From the NCBI GenBank assembly GCA_021648025.1, contig JAKITO010000036.1, forward strand, positions 1 to 32,874: DNA of 32,874 nt, written 5' to 3'. How positions within the stretch are numbered: the first letter of the stretch is position 1; each line of letters starts with the position of its first letter. Under the pieces are notes generated by a model. It worked only from the letters and a program-made list of their open reading frames with translations. It had not been told where the DNA came from and ran no database searches. The stretch is from Paracoccaceae bacterium. Lineage in GTDB: Bacteria > Pseudomonadota > Alphaproteobacteria > Rhodobacterales > Rhodobacteraceae. The position numbers and the translations under genes are program-made. Shown one piece after another: positions 9,422 to 17,048 of the stretch.

Positions 9422-10372
9422 TTGGGTCAGTCATTAGGTCGTTCGACCAAGACACCCCAAAAAGTGGCGGTATTGATGGGCGGACCTTCGGCTGAGCGCG
9501 AAGTTTCGCTGGTTAGCGGGCGTGAATGCGCCGCCGCCCTGAGGGATGAAGGATACGAGGTCGTCACGCTGGATGCGGGGCGCGACCTGTGCGCGCGATT
9601 GTCCGAAATTGCCCCCGATGTGGTGTTCAACGCGCTGCACGGGCGGTTTGGCGAAGATGGCTGTGTGCAGGGCCTGCTGGAATGGCTGGGCCTGCCGTAT
9701 ACCCATTCGGGGGTGATGTCGTCGGCTTTGGCGATGGACAAGCAACGCTCAAAGGCGGCGTTTGTGGCCGCTGGCCTGCCGGTGATGCAAAGCGCTCTGC
9801 ACGATAAGGCGCGCGTCATGGCCGCCCATGTCATGGCCCCGCCTTATGTGGTCAAACCCAACAACGAAGGATCGTCGGTGGGCATCTATCTGGTGCACGA
9901 AGATGCCAATGGCCCGCCGCAACTGGCCAGGGAAATGCCGAGCCAGGTTCTGGTCGAGAAATTCGCGCCGGGCCGCGAATTGACCTGTGCGGTGATGGGG
10001 GCGTCGCAAGGCGCACCACCGCGCGCCCTGACCGTCACCGATATCCTGACCGACGGTTGGTACGACTATGACGCCAAATACAAACCGGGCGGTTCGCGCC
10101 ATGTGGTCCCTGCCGATATCCCCCAGGACATTTTCGACCTGTGCCTCGATTATGCCTTGCGTGCGCATGCCGCCCTTGGCTGTCGCGGGTTGTCGCGCAC
10201 CGATTTTCGTTGGGACGAAACCCGGGGGGCGCAGGGATTGATCCTGTTGGAAACCAATACTCAACCGGGCATGACCCCCACCTCGCTTGGCCCAGAACAG
10301 GCGGCGGCGGTGGGCATCACGTTTGGGGCCTTGTGCAAATGGCTGACAGAGGATGCGTCATGCAACAGATGA
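9422..10372 (+). CDS. ddl: D-alanine--D-alanine ligase
   Basis: ATP-grasp ligase that makes the D-Ala-D-Ala dipeptide for the MurNAc pentapeptide. The 316 residues begin with KVAVLMGGPSAEREVSL and include NALHGRFGEDG, the ATP-grasp loop NNEGSSVGIY, EKFAPGRELTCAVMG and the C-terminal ETNTQPGMTPTSLGPEQAA. The start is a TTG at 9422, with TGAGG 9 bases upstream; no ATG lies between it and the first conserved strand. The stop overlaps the ftsQ start. Confidence 0.93.
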   Translation: MGQSLGRSTKTPQKVAVLMGGPSAEREVSLVSGRECAAALRDEGYEVVTLDAGRDLCARLSEIAPDVVFNALHGRFGEDGCVQGLLEWLGLPYTHSGVMSSALAMDKQRSKAAFVAAGLPVMQSALHDKARVMAAHVMAPPYVVKPNNEGSSVGIYLVHEDANGPPQLAREMPSQVLVEKFAPGRELTCAVMGASQGAPPRALTVTDILTDGWYDYDAKYKPGGSRHVVPADIPQDIFDLCLDYALRAHAALGCRGLSRTDFRWDETRGAQGLILLETNTQPGMTPTSLGPEQAAAVGITFGALCKWLTEDASCNR

Positions 10373-11232
10373 AACCACTTGCCCACGATCCGTCGCCGTC
10401 GCGCCTTAGTTATCGGTTGCAACGCTGGATGCTGACGCCGGGTATTCGGATGGGATTGCGCATCGTTGTGCCGTTTGGCCTGACCCTGGCAATTGCCAGC
10501 GTCTTCCTGTCGGATGATCGCCGCCGTGACGCACTAAGCCAGTTTGTGATTGAACTGCGTGCCGACATTCAGGAGCGTCCGGAATTCATGGTCTCGCTGA
10601 TGGCCATCGACGGGGCCGGATTAAGCCTGGCACAGGAAATCCGCGAGGCTGTGCCGCTCGACTTTCCCACGTCCTCGTTTGACCTTGATCTGGAACAGAT
10701 CCGCCAGGTGGTGACCGGGCTTGACCCGGTCAAGGCCGCCTCGGTGCGCATCCGCCCTGGTGGATTGTTGCAGATCGACGTGACAGAGCGCCGCCCGGTT
10801 GTGGTCTGGCGAACCCGTGACGGGCTGGCGATACTGGACCGTGACGGCGTGCATGTGGGCGACATAGACAGCCGGTCTGCGCACCCCGATCTGCCTTTGA
10901 TTGCGGGCGCTGGCGCCGACAAACATGTGGCGCAAGCGTTGCAGTTGATGGCCTCGGCGCGGCCTTTGGGGAAACGTCTGCGGGGATTTGTAAGGGTCGG
11001 GATGCGGCGCTGGGATGTGGTTCTGGACCGCGATCAGCGTATTTTACTGCCGGGTGATTATCCGGTGAGGGCATTGGAGCGGGTGATTGTGCTTAATCAG
11101 GGCAATGACCTTTTGGAGCGGGATGTGACGGTGGTGGACATGCGCCTTGGTGAACGCCCCACCCTGAGGATGAGCAGTGCGGCACTGAAAGACTGGTGGC
11201 GGATCAGAAAGATAAACGGGGACGGGCAATAG
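10360..11232 (+). CDS. ftsQ: Cell division protein FtsQ
   Basis: Single-pass inner-membrane divisome protein that links early and late division proteins. The 290 residues have a short cytoplasmic part, one membrane helix (about 32-50, ending SVFLSDDRRR), a POTRA-like domain around 77-147 ending DVTERRPVVVW, and a beta domain up to about 270. Start ATG 10360 has GAGG 7 bases upstream; ATG 10369 is an alternative and also overlaps the ddl stop. The gene ends three bases before ftsA. Confidence 0.93.
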   Translation: MQQMKPLAHDPSPSRLSYRLQRWMLTPGIRMGLRIVVPFGLTLAIASVFLSDDRRRDALSQFVIELRADIQERPEFMVSLMAIDGAGLSLAQEIREAVPLDFPTSSFDLDLEQIRQVVTGLDPVKAASVRIRPGGLLQIDVTERRPVVVWRTRDGLAILDRDGVHVGDIDSRSAHPDLPLIAGAGADKHVAQALQLMASARPLGKRLRGFVRVGMRRWDVVLDRDQRILLPGDYPVRALERVIVLNQGNDLLERDVTVVDMRLGERPTLRMSSAALKDWWRIRKINGDGQ

Positions 11233-11235
11233 ATT

Positions 11236-12570
11236 ATGACAGATCTTTATCAGGCACAGCGCACCATGCGATCCATGCGGCAACAGGCTTTGCAACGCGG
11301 CTTGGTGGCCATTCTGGACGTCGGCAGTTCGAAAATCGCCTGTCTGGTGTTGCGGTTTGACGGCACCGGGCGACTTAGCGAGGATAACTCGATCGGATCG
11401 CTGGCGGGTCAAACCGGGTTTCGCGTCATCGGGGCGGCCACCACCCGTTCACGCGGGGTGAAATTCGGCGAAGTCACAGCGATGGCAGAAACCGAACGGG
11501 CCATCAGAACGGCGCTTCAGGCGGCGCAGAAGATGGCCGAAATCCGGGTCGATCATGTGATCGTCAGCTTTTCGGGGGCCAACCCGCGGTCCTATGGGCT
11601 GGATGCGCAGGTGAACCTTGAGGGCCAGGTGGTGACCGAGGCCGAGATTGCAAGGGTGATGGCAGATTGCGATGTGCCGGAATATGGCGCCGGGCGCGAA
11701 GTTCTGCATGCTCAGCCGGTCAACTTTGCGTTGGACAATCGTTCAGGGCTGGGTGATCCGCGCGGTCAGCTGGGCCAGACCCTGTCGGTTGACATGCACA
11801 TGCTGACGGTGGACGAGGCGGCGATCCAGAACCTGGTGCATTGCATCAAACGCTGTGATCTGGAATTGGCCGGTATTGCGTCGTCGGCCTATGTCTCGGG
11901 CATTTCGGCCTTGGTCGAGGATGAACAGGAACTGGGGGCGGCCTGTGTTGATATGGGCGGCGGGTCGACGAGCATTTCTATCTTCATGAAAAAGCACATG
12001 ATATTCGCGGATTCTATCCGCATGGGCGGTGATCACGTCACCAGTGACATTTCCATGGGGCTGGGCGTGCCGATGTCCAGCGCCGAACGGATCAAGACAT
12101 TCTGCGGCGGGGTGCATGCCACTGGCGTCGATGATCGCGATATGATCGACATTGGGGGTGATACCGGCGATTGGGAGCACGACCGACGCACAGTCAGTCG
12201 CGCCGAACTGATCGGTATCATGCGCCCAAGGGTCGAAGAAATCCTTGAAGAAGTGCGCGCGCGGCTGGATGCGGCCGGGTTTGATCAACTGCCCAGCCAG
12301 CAGATTGTCCTGACCGGAGGGGCCAGTCAGATCATGGGGCTGGACGGGCTTGCCAGCCGGATTCTGGGCCAGCGTGTGCGCCTGGGGCGGCCATTGCGGG
12401 TGCATGGCCTGCCACAATCGGCGACCGGGCCGGGGTTTGCCAGTGCGGTTGGTCTCAGCCTGTTTGCTGCCCACCCTCAGGATGAATGGTGGGACTTTGA
12501 AATTCCCAACGACCGCTATCCGGCCAGATCATTCAAGCGTGCGGTGCGATGGTTTCGTGACAACTGGTAG
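11236..12570 (+). CDS. ftsA: Cell division protein FtsA
   Basis: Actin-like ATPase that tethers FtsZ to the membrane. The 444 residues carry the phosphate-1 motif AILDVGSSKIACLV (25-38), AACVDMGGGSTSISIF in the middle (phosphate-2), and IVLTGGASQIMGLDGLA (adenosine motif). The C-terminal tail FKRAVRWFRDNW is amphipathic, as expected for the membrane-targeting sequence. It begins 3 bases after ftsQ. Unlike many clusters, a 572-bp gap rich in repeats separates it from ftsZ. Confidence 0.95.
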   Translation: MTDLYQAQRTMRSMRQQALQRGLVAILDVGSSKIACLVLRFDGTGRLSEDNSIGSLAGQTGFRVIGAATTRSRGVKFGEVTAMAETERAIRTALQAAQKMAEIRVDHVIVSFSGANPRSYGLDAQVNLEGQVVTEAEIARVMADCDVPEYGAGREVLHAQPVNFALDNRSGLGDPRGQLGQTLSVDMHMLTVDEAAIQNLVHCIKRCDLELAGIASSAYVSGISALVEDEQELGAACVDMGGGSTSISIFMKKHMIFADSIRMGGDHVTSDISMGLGVPMSSAERIKTFCGGVHATGVDDRDMIDIGGDTGDWEHDRRTVSRAELIGIMRPRVEEILEEVRARLDAAGFDQLPSQQIVLTGGASQIMGLDGLASRILGQRVRLGRPLRVHGLPQSATGPGFASAVGLSLFAAHPQDEWWDFEIPNDRYPARSFKRAVRWFRDNW

Positions 12571-12577
12571 GCAAGGG

Positions 12578-12633
12578 TGCGTTTCAGATACGCAACACAT
12601 CCAGCCCATGGAGGGCCGAGCGAAGCGAGGCCC
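12578..12633. repeat. Two hairpins just after ftsA
   Basis: TGCGT-7-ACGCA (12578-12594) lies 7 bases after the ftsA stop. GGGCC (12613-12617) then pairs with GGCCC (12629-12633) around a GAGCGAAGCGA loop. Neither has a T-tract. The second resembles common GC-rich intergenic palindromes. Confidence 0.4.
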
Positions 12634-12637
12634 CCCC

Positions 12638-12733
12638 GCGACGGGCGTAGCCCGGCGCAAATCCTCTAACCCTGCGACGGGCGTAGCCCGGCGCAAATCC
12701 TCTAACCCTGCGACGGGCGTAGCCCGGCGCAAA
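12638..12733. repeat. 36-bp tandem repeat between ftsA and ftsZ
   Basis: Two full copies (12638-12673 and 12674-12709) and the first 24 bases of a third (12710-12733) run head to tail with no mismatch that I can see. Each unit starts GCGACGGGCGTAGCCCGGCG, has an internal CGGGC-GTA-GCCCG hairpin and ends CCTCTAACCCT. There are no spacers, so this is a direct tandem repeat and not a CRISPR. Confidence 0.9.
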
Positions 12734-12799
12734 CCCTGTCGTAGACTTCCTCTATCGTTTAACTACAGGGTTTCCAGTGATCCTATGTAAACTGGAAAC
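12731..12799. promoter_or_regulatory. Two overlapping, mutually exclusive hairpins upstream of ftsZ
   Basis: AAACCCTGT (12731-12739) pairs perfectly with ACAGGGTTT (12765-12773). GTTTCCAGT (12770-12778) pairs perfectly with ACTGGAAAC (12791-12799, 12-base loop). The two 9-bp stems share 12770-12773, so both cannot form fully in one RNA. Neither is followed by a T-run. It sits 344 bases before the ftsZ start. An attenuator-like switch is an inference only. Confidence 0.45.
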
Positions 12800-13142
12800 G
12801 CTGTAAAGAAGGGTGACAACCGCCACCCGAACGGCTAAACTAATTCACGAGCGTTCATCAAAAAGAAACGCCGATGTGGGTCGGGCAGACCCCAAATAGA
12901 AAAACCATGATTCTGTTGGCCATCCGGCCTACGGGCCAAACTGCTTTTGTGTCACGCAGCGCGCTTCACGCAATATCTGGACCTATCGGCAATATCCCGC
13001 GAGAATCCCGGGGTTTTGTGCCATATTTTGTGTCCAAATCGTGTTTTTTGGGTGACGGCGAGGGTTTGGGGCGATATGGTTGGCGGTAATATCCAACAAT
13101 AACGCCGGCAAACGCGGGCAGGTAGCTACAGGCGGAGCGATC
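12800..13142. other. ftsZ upstream non-coding region
   Basis: I see no convincing gene here. It holds two GANTC sites (12909-12913 and 13003-13007), a TTGGCC/GGCCAA pairing around 12918-12938, and an AT-rich stretch near 13020-13050 that could hold a promoter, though I cannot pick a clear -35/-10 pair. The segment ends in GGAG (13134-13137), the ftsZ ribosome binding site. Confidence 0.4.
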
Positions 13143-14804
13143 ATGACATTGAACCTTACGATGCCGGGACAGGCCGATTTGAAACCACGGATCACCGTAT
13201 TCGGCGTCGGTGGTGCGGGCGGCAACGCGGTCAACAACATGATCGAAAAGGCGCTGGATGGCGTTGATTTTGTGGTCGCCAATACCGACGCACAGGCGTT
13301 GCAGCAAAGTAAATCGCCCAACAAGGTGCAGCTGGGCGTCAAAGCCACCGAAGGTTTGGGGGCGGGCGCGCGCCCATCCGTCGGGGCCATGGCCGCCGAG
13401 GAAAGCATTGAACAGATCGTCGATCATCTGGCGGGGGCGCATATGTGTTTCATCACCGCCGGCATGGGTGGCGGCACCGGCACCGGGGCGGCACCGATCA
13501 TTGCCCAGGCGGCGCGTGAACTTGGGGTGCTGACCGTTGGCGTGGTGACCAAACCGTTCCAGTTTGAAGGCGCCAAGCGGATGCGTCAGGCCGAAGAGGG
13601 CGTCGAGGCGCTGCAAAAGGTGGTCGATACGCTGATCATCATTCCCAACCAGAACCTGTTCCGGCTGGCCAACGAGAAAACCACCTTTACCGAGGCGTTT
13701 TCGCTGGCGGATGATGTGCTGTACCAGGGCGTCAAGGGTGTGACCGACCTGATGGTGCGCCCGGGCCTGATCAATCTGGACTTTGCCGACGTTCGCGCGG
13801 TGATGGACGAGATGGGCAAGGCAATGATGGGCACCGGCGAGGCCGAAGGCGAAGACCGCGCCATTCAGGCCGCCGAAAAGGCCATCGCCAACCCGTTGCT
13901 GGACGAAATCAGCCTGCGGGGCGCCAGAGGCGTGTTGATCAACATCACCGGCGCGCATGATCTGACCCTGTTCGAGCTGGACGAAGCCGCCAACCGGATC
14001 CGCGAAGAGGTGGACCCGGAGGCCAATATCATCGTCGGTTCGACCCTGGATACAGACATGGAAGGGGTCATGCGGGTATCTGTGGTGGCCACCGGGATCG
14101 ACGCAATTGACGTGCAAAGCGCCATTCCGGTGCCGCGCCGCCCAATGGCAGCACCTCTGAAAACCAGCGTGTCGAACGAACTGTCTGGCGCAGATCCTCT
14201 GGAACTGGCCGATCCTCTTGTCGCCGCCATGGGCGAAGCGGTGGCCAGCGACACAACCAAAGATACCAGCGATGAGCCAGGTTTGTTTGCAGGTATGGGG
14301 GTGCAGGACGCCACGTCAAATTCCCAGGCCGACGACGCAAATGACTTCATCGGATCAAAGGCGGCAACGGGCGATGGCCTGCCACTGCCGGCCTATCAGC
14401 CTGATGTGCCGGAATTCAATCCCCACAAAGACGCAACTGCCACGCCCGAGGATTTCGTGGCGCCGATTGCGCCCCCCCCCGGTACACCGTCGGCTGAAAC
14501 CATGCACCGGCTGAAGAACGCCGCGCGGAAAGTTACCGGGGCGACATCAACACAAGAGCCTGTGGCAGTGCAAGGACAGGCGCAGGCCGCTGGTGGGTTT
14601 CGCAAACCGAACTTTGGCATCGGCTCGCTGATTGGCCGGATGACCGGGCATGGGGGTGACACACCGCCAGAGCGGGCAGTCCCGAGTATGCATGAAAACG
14701 CGCCTCAAAGCCCCAATGTGGCGCCTGCCACGCCCCATTCGGGGGCCGATTCTGATCAGGAAAAGATTGAAATCCCGGCGTTTTTGCGACGCCAAGCGAA
14801 TTAA
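13143..14804 (+). CDS. ftsZ: Cell division protein FtsZ
   Basis: Tubulin-like GTPase that forms the cytokinetic ring. The 553 residues show [14 protein letters not shown] (20-33), the tubulin signature GGGTGTG (109-115) and the synergy-loop segment NLDFADVR. The conserved core ends near residue 320, then comes a long Ala/Pro/Asp-rich linker, and the C-terminal peptide is IPAFLRRQ, which recruits FtsA and other partners. The length is well above the roughly 380 residues of enteric FtsZ, as is usual in alphaproteobacteria because of the linker. Start ATG 13143 has GGAG 5 bases upstream. A strong terminator follows. Confidence 0.97.
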   Translation: MTLNLTMPGQADLKPRITVFGVGGAGGNAVNNMIEKALDGVDFVVANTDAQALQQSKSPNKVQLGVKATEGLGAGARPSVGAMAAEESIEQIVDHLAGAHMCFITAGMGGGTGTGAAPIIAQAARELGVLTVGVVTKPFQFEGAKRMRQAEEGVEALQKVVDTLIIIPNQNLFRLANEKTTFTEAFSLADDVLYQGVKGVTDLMVRPGLINLDFADVRAVMDEMGKAMMGTGEAEGEDRAIQAAEKAIANPLLDEISLRGARGVLINITGAHDLTLFELDEAANRIREEVDPEANIIVGSTLDTDMEGVMRVSVVATGIDAIDVQSAIPVPRRPMAAPLKTSVSNELSGADPLELADPLVAAMGEAVASDTTKDTSDEPGLFAGMGVQDATSNSQADDANDFIGSKAATGDGLPLPAYQPDVPEFNPHKDATATPEDFVAPIAPPPGTPSAETMHRLKNAARKVTGATSTQEPVAVQGQAQAAGGFRKPNFGIGSLIGRMTGHGGDTPPERAVPSMHENAPQSPNVAPATPHSGADSDQEKIEIPAFLRRQAN

Positions 14805-14825
14805 CCCTGTCACATTAGGCAATTG

Positions 14826-14851
14826 AAAGGCCGCCCTTGGGCGGCCTTTTT
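14826..14851 (+). terminator. Rho-independent terminator after ftsZ
   Basis: AAGGCCGCC and GGCGGCCTT form a 9-bp GC-rich stem around CTTG, followed by a run of five T. It lies 22 bases after the ftsZ stop and separates ftsZ from lpxC. Confidence 0.9.
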
Positions 14852-15036
14852 ATGTGCGACTTCAGGGTATTACCTGTGGATAGGCAGGGATTTGCCGACC
14901 TGTGACGGGGATGTTTCAAACAGTTACAAAGAGTGTTTTGAGGTCGGGTGACCTGAAGGTTAGTTGCTCTAACAACGAAAGACGGGCATTGTTGTGGGCC
15001 GCGGTTGGTACTGAGGGCTACAGGCAGTCGACCCAG

Positions 15037-15083
15037 TAACTTATAACACCGATTAACTTATAACACCGATTAACTTACAACAT
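15037..15083. repeat. 17-bp tandem repeat directly upstream of lpxC
   Basis: TAACTTATAACACCGAT occurs at 15037-15053 and 15054-15070 exactly, with a degenerate third copy from 15071 (TAACTTACAACAT). It ends 16 bases before the lpxC start, in a 295-bp gap with no gene. The AT-rich units carry TTAA and TATAA elements, so they could hold overlapping -10 boxes or a protein-binding array. Confidence 0.8.
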
Positions 15084-15099
15084 AGGACCAGAGCAGACC

Positions 15100-16023
15100 T
15101 TGCAAACCACGCTGAAATCTCCGGCTGTATTTGACGGCATTGGGCTGCACTCTGGTGTGTCTGTGCGGATGGTTGTGCGCCCTGCCGGGCCGGGGCATGG
15201 CATCTGGTTTCACCGCACCGACATTGAAATAGGCGACGCGCGCATTCCGGCCTTGTGGCACCGGGTTGACCGCACTCCCTTGTGCACCCGGCTGGAAAAC
15301 GATCACGGCACGACGGTGTCGACGGTCGAACACATCATGGCCGCCCTTGCGGGCTGTGGCATCCACAACGCGGAAATCGAAATTGATGGCCCCGAGGTGC
15401 CGATACTGGACGGATCTGCCGCCCCTTTCATGCGTGGTCTGATGCGGCGCGGGGTGCGCAAACAGGACGCCGCCCTTTGGGCGATTGAAATTCTGACGCC
15501 GGTTCATGTGACCCAACCGGATGGGGCCAGGGCCAGCCTGCTGCCGTCCGACCAGCTTGAAATTTCGTTTTCGATCGACTTTTCCGATGCCGCCATTGGC
15601 CGTCAGACCAAAACCCTTGATATGCGCAACGGTGCCTTTGCCCGCGAGTTGTGCGACAGCCGCACATTCTGCCGTCAGGCGGATGTGGACCTGATGCACG
15701 AAAACGGCCTGGCGCTTGGCGGCACTCTGGAAAACGCCGTGGTGGTGGATGGCAAAGATGTTCTTAGCCCCGGGGGGTTTCGTCATGATGACGAGGCGGT
15801 GCGCCACAAAATGCTGGACGCCCTGGGGGATCTCGCACTGGCTGGCGCGCCGATTCTGGGCCGTTACGAAGGCGTGCGTGCCGGTCATTCGCTGACCAAT
15901 ATCCTGCTACGTGCCCTGTTTGAGACGCCCGGCGCGTTCCGCATGGTTTTATGCGACGCCGAAATGGCCGAGCGTTTGCCCGGTCAGGGGCTGGTTTGGG
16001 CGGAAATCCCCGAAGTTGCCTGA
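15100..16023 (+). CDS. lpxC: UDP-3-O-acyl-N-acetylglucosamine deacetylase
   Basis: Zinc-dependent deacetylase that performs the committed step of lipid A synthesis. The 307 residues carry GIGLHSG near the start, the zinc ligand His78 in VEHIMAAL, DGPEVPILDGSA, the second ligand set in HKMLDALGD (His236, Asp240) and the catalytic His263 in AGHSLTN. The start is a TTG at 15100 (QTTLKSP follows); no nearby ATG fits and the ribosome binding site is weak, which may keep synthesis low. The 17-bp repeat array sits in its leader. Confidence 0.94.
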   Translation: MQTTLKSPAVFDGIGLHSGVSVRMVVRPAGPGHGIWFHRTDIEIGDARIPALWHRVDRTPLCTRLENDHGTTVSTVEHIMAALAGCGIHNAEIEIDGPEVPILDGSAAPFMRGLMRRGVRKQDAALWAIEILTPVHVTQPDGARASLLPSDQLEISFSIDFSDAAIGRQTKTLDMRNGAFARELCDSRTFCRQADVDLMHENGLALGGTLENAVVVDGKDVLSPGGFRHDDEAVRHKMLDALGDLALAGAPILGRYEGVRAGHSLTNILLRALFETPGAFRMVLCDAEMAERLPGQGLVWAEIPEVA

Positions 16024-16077
16024 TCTGAACCCGCGCGAGGCAAGTTCAATTGTCTTTAACATTGCTTTTAAGACGTT

Positions 16078-16104
16078 TTGCACCTGAAATTAATGTGCTA
16101 GAAA
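16078..16104 (+). promoter_or_regulatory. Possible sigma-70 type promoter for bamD
   Basis: TTGCAC (16078-16083) and TAGAAA (16099-16104) are 15 bases apart, with TGTGC just before the -10. The spacing is short and the -10 is imperfect. It lies 50 bases before the bamD start in a 131-bp gap, where a promoter is expected. Confidence 0.22.
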
Positions 16105-16154
16105 CCCGAATAACCGGGGACACTCCCGAGAAGACTCGAAAAGGGTAGACAGGT

Positions 16155-17009
16155 ATGTTCGGCGGCAGGTTCCGGATTTCATTTTTCGCGGCGTTGGTTT
16201 TGACGACTGTTCTGTCGGCATGCAGCGGTGGTGGTGCCGGTCCGTCGGCTAACCGCGATGAAAAGCTTGCGGCCTTCACGCCCGAGCAGATTTTTGAGCG
16301 GGGCGAGTTTGAACTGGCCCGCAATCGCACGGATGATGCGGCCTATTACTTTTCCGAAATCGAACGGCTTTATCCCTATTCCAGCTGGGCCAAACGGGCG
16401 CTGATCATGCAGGCGTTTTCGTTTCACCAAGGCAAGGATTACGCCGAAAGCCGGGCCTCGGCGCAGCGTTACATCGACTTTTATCCGGCCGACGAAGACG
16501 CCGCTTATGCGCAATTCCTGTTGGCGCTTAGTTATTATGACCAGATCGACGAAGTGGGCCGTGACCAGGGGTTGACCTTTCAGGCGTTGCAATCTTTGCG
16601 CGCCGTAATTGAACAATATCCCGATAGTGAATATGCGTCGTCGGCGATCCTGAAGTTTGATCTGGCGTTTGACCATCTGGCGGGGAAAGAGATGGAGATC
16701 GGGCGCTATTACCTGCGCCGCGACCATTTCACCGCCGCGATCAACCGGTTCCGGGTTGTGGTCGCCGATTTTCAGACCACGTCGCACACTGCCGAGGCGC
16801 TGCATCGTCTGGTCGAGGCATACTTGTCGCTGGGGCTGACGGATGAGGCGCAATCGGCCGGGGCGATCCTTGGGTTTAACTATCAATCATCTGAATGGTA
16901 CGAGCGGAGTTTCAATCTGTTGACCGGTCAGGGGTTGAAGATGAAGAGTTTTGGCAACAATTGGCTAAGCCAGATCTATCGCCAGTCGATCAAGGGCGAA
17001 TGGTTGTAA
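16155..17009 (+). CDS. bamD: Outer membrane assembly lipoprotein BamD
   Basis: Lipoprotein of the beta-barrel assembly (BAM) complex that helps fold outer-membrane proteins. The 284 residues start with a signal peptide and lipobox LSAC (Cys23), then helical TPR-like repeats typical of BamD/ComL: IFERGEFELARNRTDDAAYY, QYPDSEYAS and YYLRRDHFTAAINRF. Length and motif order fit the family. It stands alone between lpxC and recN, 39 bases before recN, and may be co-transcribed with it. Confidence 0.93.
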   Translation: MFGGRFRISFFAALVLTTVLSACSGGGAGPSANRDEKLAAFTPEQIFERGEFELARNRTDDAAYYFSEIERLYPYSSWAKRALIMQAFSFHQGKDYAESRASAQRYIDFYPADEDAAYAQFLLALSYYDQIDEVGRDQGLTFQALQSLRAVIEQYPDSEYASSAILKFDLAFDHLAGKEMEIGRYYLRRDHFTAAINRFRVVVADFQTTSHTAEALHRLVEAYLSLGLTDEAQSAGAILGFNYQSSEWYERSFNLLTGQGLKMKSFGNNWLSQIYRQSIKGEWL

Positions 17010-17048
17010 CGGGGCGGCGGGGTAAACCCGGCCCTTTGAAAGACGTAC

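Noticed and set aside
12638..12733. 36-bp repeats considered as a CRISPR array
   Set aside because: The units are head to tail with no spacers, and there are no cas genes nearby.
12874..13089. 71-codon plus-strand open frame before ftsZ
   Set aside because: It has no ribosome binding site, no recognisable sequence and lies in the ftsZ regulatory gap.
12966..14117. Minus-strand open frame of 383 codons opposite ftsZ
   Set aside because: It is a shadow of the conserved FtsZ core, rich in His/Gln/Gly with no family features.
14875..14883. TGTGGATAG as a DnaA box
   Set aside because: It is one base off the consensus and isolated; no cluster of boxes or origin features surrounds it.
15053..15073. 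TTAA pairs upstream of lpxC as a CtrA site
   Set aside because: The TTAA elements are spaced by the 17-bp repeat period, not by the TTAA-N7-TTAA spacing.
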